Positions 4,917-5,983 of a stretch of 5,983 bases of DNA are shown here, piece by piece. A program made the position numbers and the translations under genes. Each line of letters opens with the position of its first letter. Position 1 is the stretch's first letter. The notes under the pieces are model-generated. The model was not told the origin of the DNA, made no database searches, and worked only from the letters and a program-made list of their open reading frames with translations. Source of the stretch: Candidatus Poseidoniaceae archaeon (lineage in GTDB: Archaea > Thermoplasmatota > Poseidoniia > Poseidoniales > Poseidoniaceae); NCBI GenBank assembly GCA_013330925.1, contig DUHJ01000138.1, positions 1-5,983 of the forward strand. Reading direction: 5' to 3'.

Positions 4917-5863
4917 TCAGAAATCTTTCTTCCGGATTCCGTCGTTTTCGTTGGCCAAACAGCCACCGCCACACCGCCCGCAAGCAAGGTGGCTGCCAAG
5001 GCCCAACGGTGATCCGCTCCCGCCTCAACGGTGGAAGGTCGGACGGCAAGTTCAACGGCGCCCTCGCTGTGAGTCGTCTCTAGGCTTAGGTTCCCGTCCG
5101 CGGTTTCGTCGATCAGGATCAGGCTGAACGGTGCATCGTCGGCCCACGCCAACGTCCCGTTCATGGTTCCGTTCATGGTGAGGTCACACGGGCCGGTGCA
5201 CACGCTGGACCACGCGCCATCCGCATCCAGCGTGTGGAGTTCAACCAAGGCACGGTCGTAGGTGCTTCCTTGCACGACCTCCACGCCAAAGGCCGCTGGA
5301 GTCCGCGCATGCTCGAGGACCATGAGCGTCAGTTGTCGGCCATGTTCGGGCTGCTCGGCATGAAGTTCAAACAACACGTCACCGGCTTCCCTCGTGGCGT
5401 TGATGCCCAAGTTCGGGCGAGCGTTGCGTCCCGATTCAAGCTCCAGCATCCGTCGCGTGACGTCGGGCCACACCTCCGGTCCGACGAGCGGTGCCTCGCC
5501 CTCGACAAGGAAGGCAGGGGTCTGGGTGAGGTTTCCGTGCACGCTTCTCCACCGGTCAAGGCGTGCTTCCGAAGCGTTCGTGGCCACACCGTCTTGGCCG
5601 TCCAAGGGGTGCAGCGCAACGAGGGCCAAACGGGAACCGTGCCTGTCGGCCACCTCGGCCAAATATGGATCGATGTCGGCACAGGTGGCGCACCACGTCG
5701 CGGTCATCTCTTCAACCAGGACCGTGGTTTTCGCCTTCACTTCAAGACGTTCGCCGTCGTTTAATCCGTCAATGCGGAGCGCGGCGGCGTTCGGAGTGGC
5801 GCTCAGCAGGATGAGCACGAGCAGGCACGCGGCCACAACCCGACCACCCCGCTCGGCGCGCAT
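4907..5863 (-). CDS. Secreted, C-terminally anchored thioredoxin-like surface protein with N-glycosylation sequons
   Basis: This 318-residue protein starts with a classic signal sequence: basic MRAERGGR, hydrophobic VVAACLLVLILL, then SATPNAAA (likely cleavage near 28). A thioredoxin-like domain follows: the strand TVLVEEMTATWCATC with redox pair Cys58/Cys61, and TP at 115-116 as the cis-proline. A later region (about 150-275) looks like a beta-rich domain with a second close pair, CTGPC (222, 226). A hydrophobic helix (287-303) and a charged tail (KTTESGRK) end the protein. Six N-X-S/T sequons occur (Asn 96, 111, 155, 231, 235, 258), all on the predicted outside. It is probably a thiol-disulfide enzyme or redox-active surface protein. 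The frame stays open upstream to the window edge, but ATG 5863 is chosen because it gives a proper signal peptide. No TATA-like box or ribosome site is clear. It is separated from the Trx/VKOR pair by the small acidic gene and lies on the other strand. Confidence 0.82.
   Translation of the reverse strand: MRAERGGRVVAACLLVLILLSATPNAAALRIDGLNDGERLEVKAKTTVLVEEMTATWCATCADIDPYLAEVADRHGSRLALVALHPLDGQDGVATNASEARLDRWRSVHGNLTQTPAFLVEGEAPLVGPEVWPDVTRRMLELESGRNARPNLGINATREAGDVLFELHAEQPEHGRQLTLMVLEHARTPAAFGVEVVQGSTYDRALVELHTLDADGAWSSVCTGPCDLTMNGTMNGTLAWADDAPFSLILIDETADGNLSLETTHSEGAVELAVRPSTVEAGADHRWALAATLLAGGVAVAVWPTKTTESGRKISEEE
5157..5180 (-). repeat. 12-base tandem repeat duplicating a glycosylation sequon
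   Basis: ccgttcatggtt (5157-5168) is followed at once by ccgttcatggtg (5169-5180), 11 of 12 bases identical. In the minus-strand protein this encodes TMNGTMNGT, so the duplication adds a second NGT sequon next to the first (Asn 231 and 235). Confidence 0.8.
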
Positions 5864-5983
5864 GGTCGTGGGGGGATGGCGGTGGTGAAGAAGCCTCGTC
5901 GGCTCCTTGGGCAAGGGGAGCCTTCTTGATGGCGCCTCGTGCAGCATCATCTGAACTTCATGGCTGAGCACTGGGTTGAGAAC
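5864..5983. other. Right-end stretch without an assignable gene
   Basis: These 120 bases lie upstream of the anchored thioredoxin gene. The minus-strand frame of that gene stays open through them, but the encoded residues are rich in Pro, His and Arg and do not look like part of the protein. Another minus frame ends at a TGA within the first 40 or so bases from the edge and could be the tail of an upstream gene, but it is too short to judge. No RNA gene or promoter is evident. Confidence 0.4.

Noticed and set aside
5904..5925. GGCTCC...GGAGCC hairpin upstream of the anchored thioredoxin gene
   Set aside because: A six-base stem with a ten-base loop and no U-rich tract is too weak to call a terminator or operator.
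5864..5971. N-terminal extension of the anchored thioredoxin to 5971 or beyond
   Set aside because: The added residues are Pro/His/Arg-rich and would bury the signal peptide that begins at 5863.
1..5983. CRISPR array, tRNA, rRNA, insertion sequence or phage genes
   Set aside because: No regularly spaced repeats, no cloverleaf-like segments, no transposase or integrase motifs were seen; the only repeats are short and inside genes.

Overview
The window looks archaeal, most likely a marine euryarchaeon of the Thermoplasmatota (Marine Group II/III type). The evidence is A/T-rich TATA-like boxes in GC-rich DNA, centred about 25 bases before start codons (GTG at 1755, ATG at 4813), which fits leaderless archaeal transcripts. 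Other support is the near absence of Shine-Dalgarno sites, acidic proteins, a GalE-like epimerase and DPM1-like glycosyltransferase of archaeal character, and a surface protein rich in N-glycosylation sequons. The clade assignment is inference from general resemblance, not a search.

Layout. Bases 1-776 (minus) are the N-terminal part of an MMPL/RND-superfamily membrane protein that runs off the left edge. Its extracytoplasmic loop carries an Asp-rich, calcium-loop-like repeat. Upstream of it, and probably co-transcribed, is a family-2 glycosyltransferase with two C-terminal membrane helices (823-1755, minus). A TATA-like box (1776-1784) and a strong stem-loop (1817-1847) separate it from an unrecognised 84-residue protein (1889-2143, minus), the only gene with a clear Shine-Dalgarno site. 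A 104-base divergent spacer leads to a plus-strand run of three genes: a GalE-like NAD-dependent sugar-nucleotide epimerase (2248-3198), a membrane-anchored thioredoxin-fold protein (3222-3911), and a VKOR-family membrane protein (3908-4549) that overlaps it by four bases. The VKOR stop codon directly abuts the stop codon of a small, very acidic, lysine-free protein on the other strand (4550-4813), which has its own TATA-like box. Last is a secreted, C-terminally anchored thioredoxin-like protein (4907-5863, minus). No rRNA, tRNA, CRISPR array or mobile element was seen.

How the genes fit together. The recognisable products act at or outside the cytoplasmic membrane. The glycosyltransferase and epimerase suit synthesis of lipid-linked or surface sugars. 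VKOR and the adjacent CPYC thioredoxin suit disulfide formation in exported proteins. The second thioredoxin-like protein, with WCATC and six N-X-S/T sequons, could be both a member of the thiol-redox system and a glycosylated surface protein. The main novelty candidates are the paired Trx/VKOR unit with an extra CX4C motif in the Trx, the sequon-rich anchored thioredoxin, and the two small unrecognised proteins. No wholly new system can be claimed from this sequence alone.
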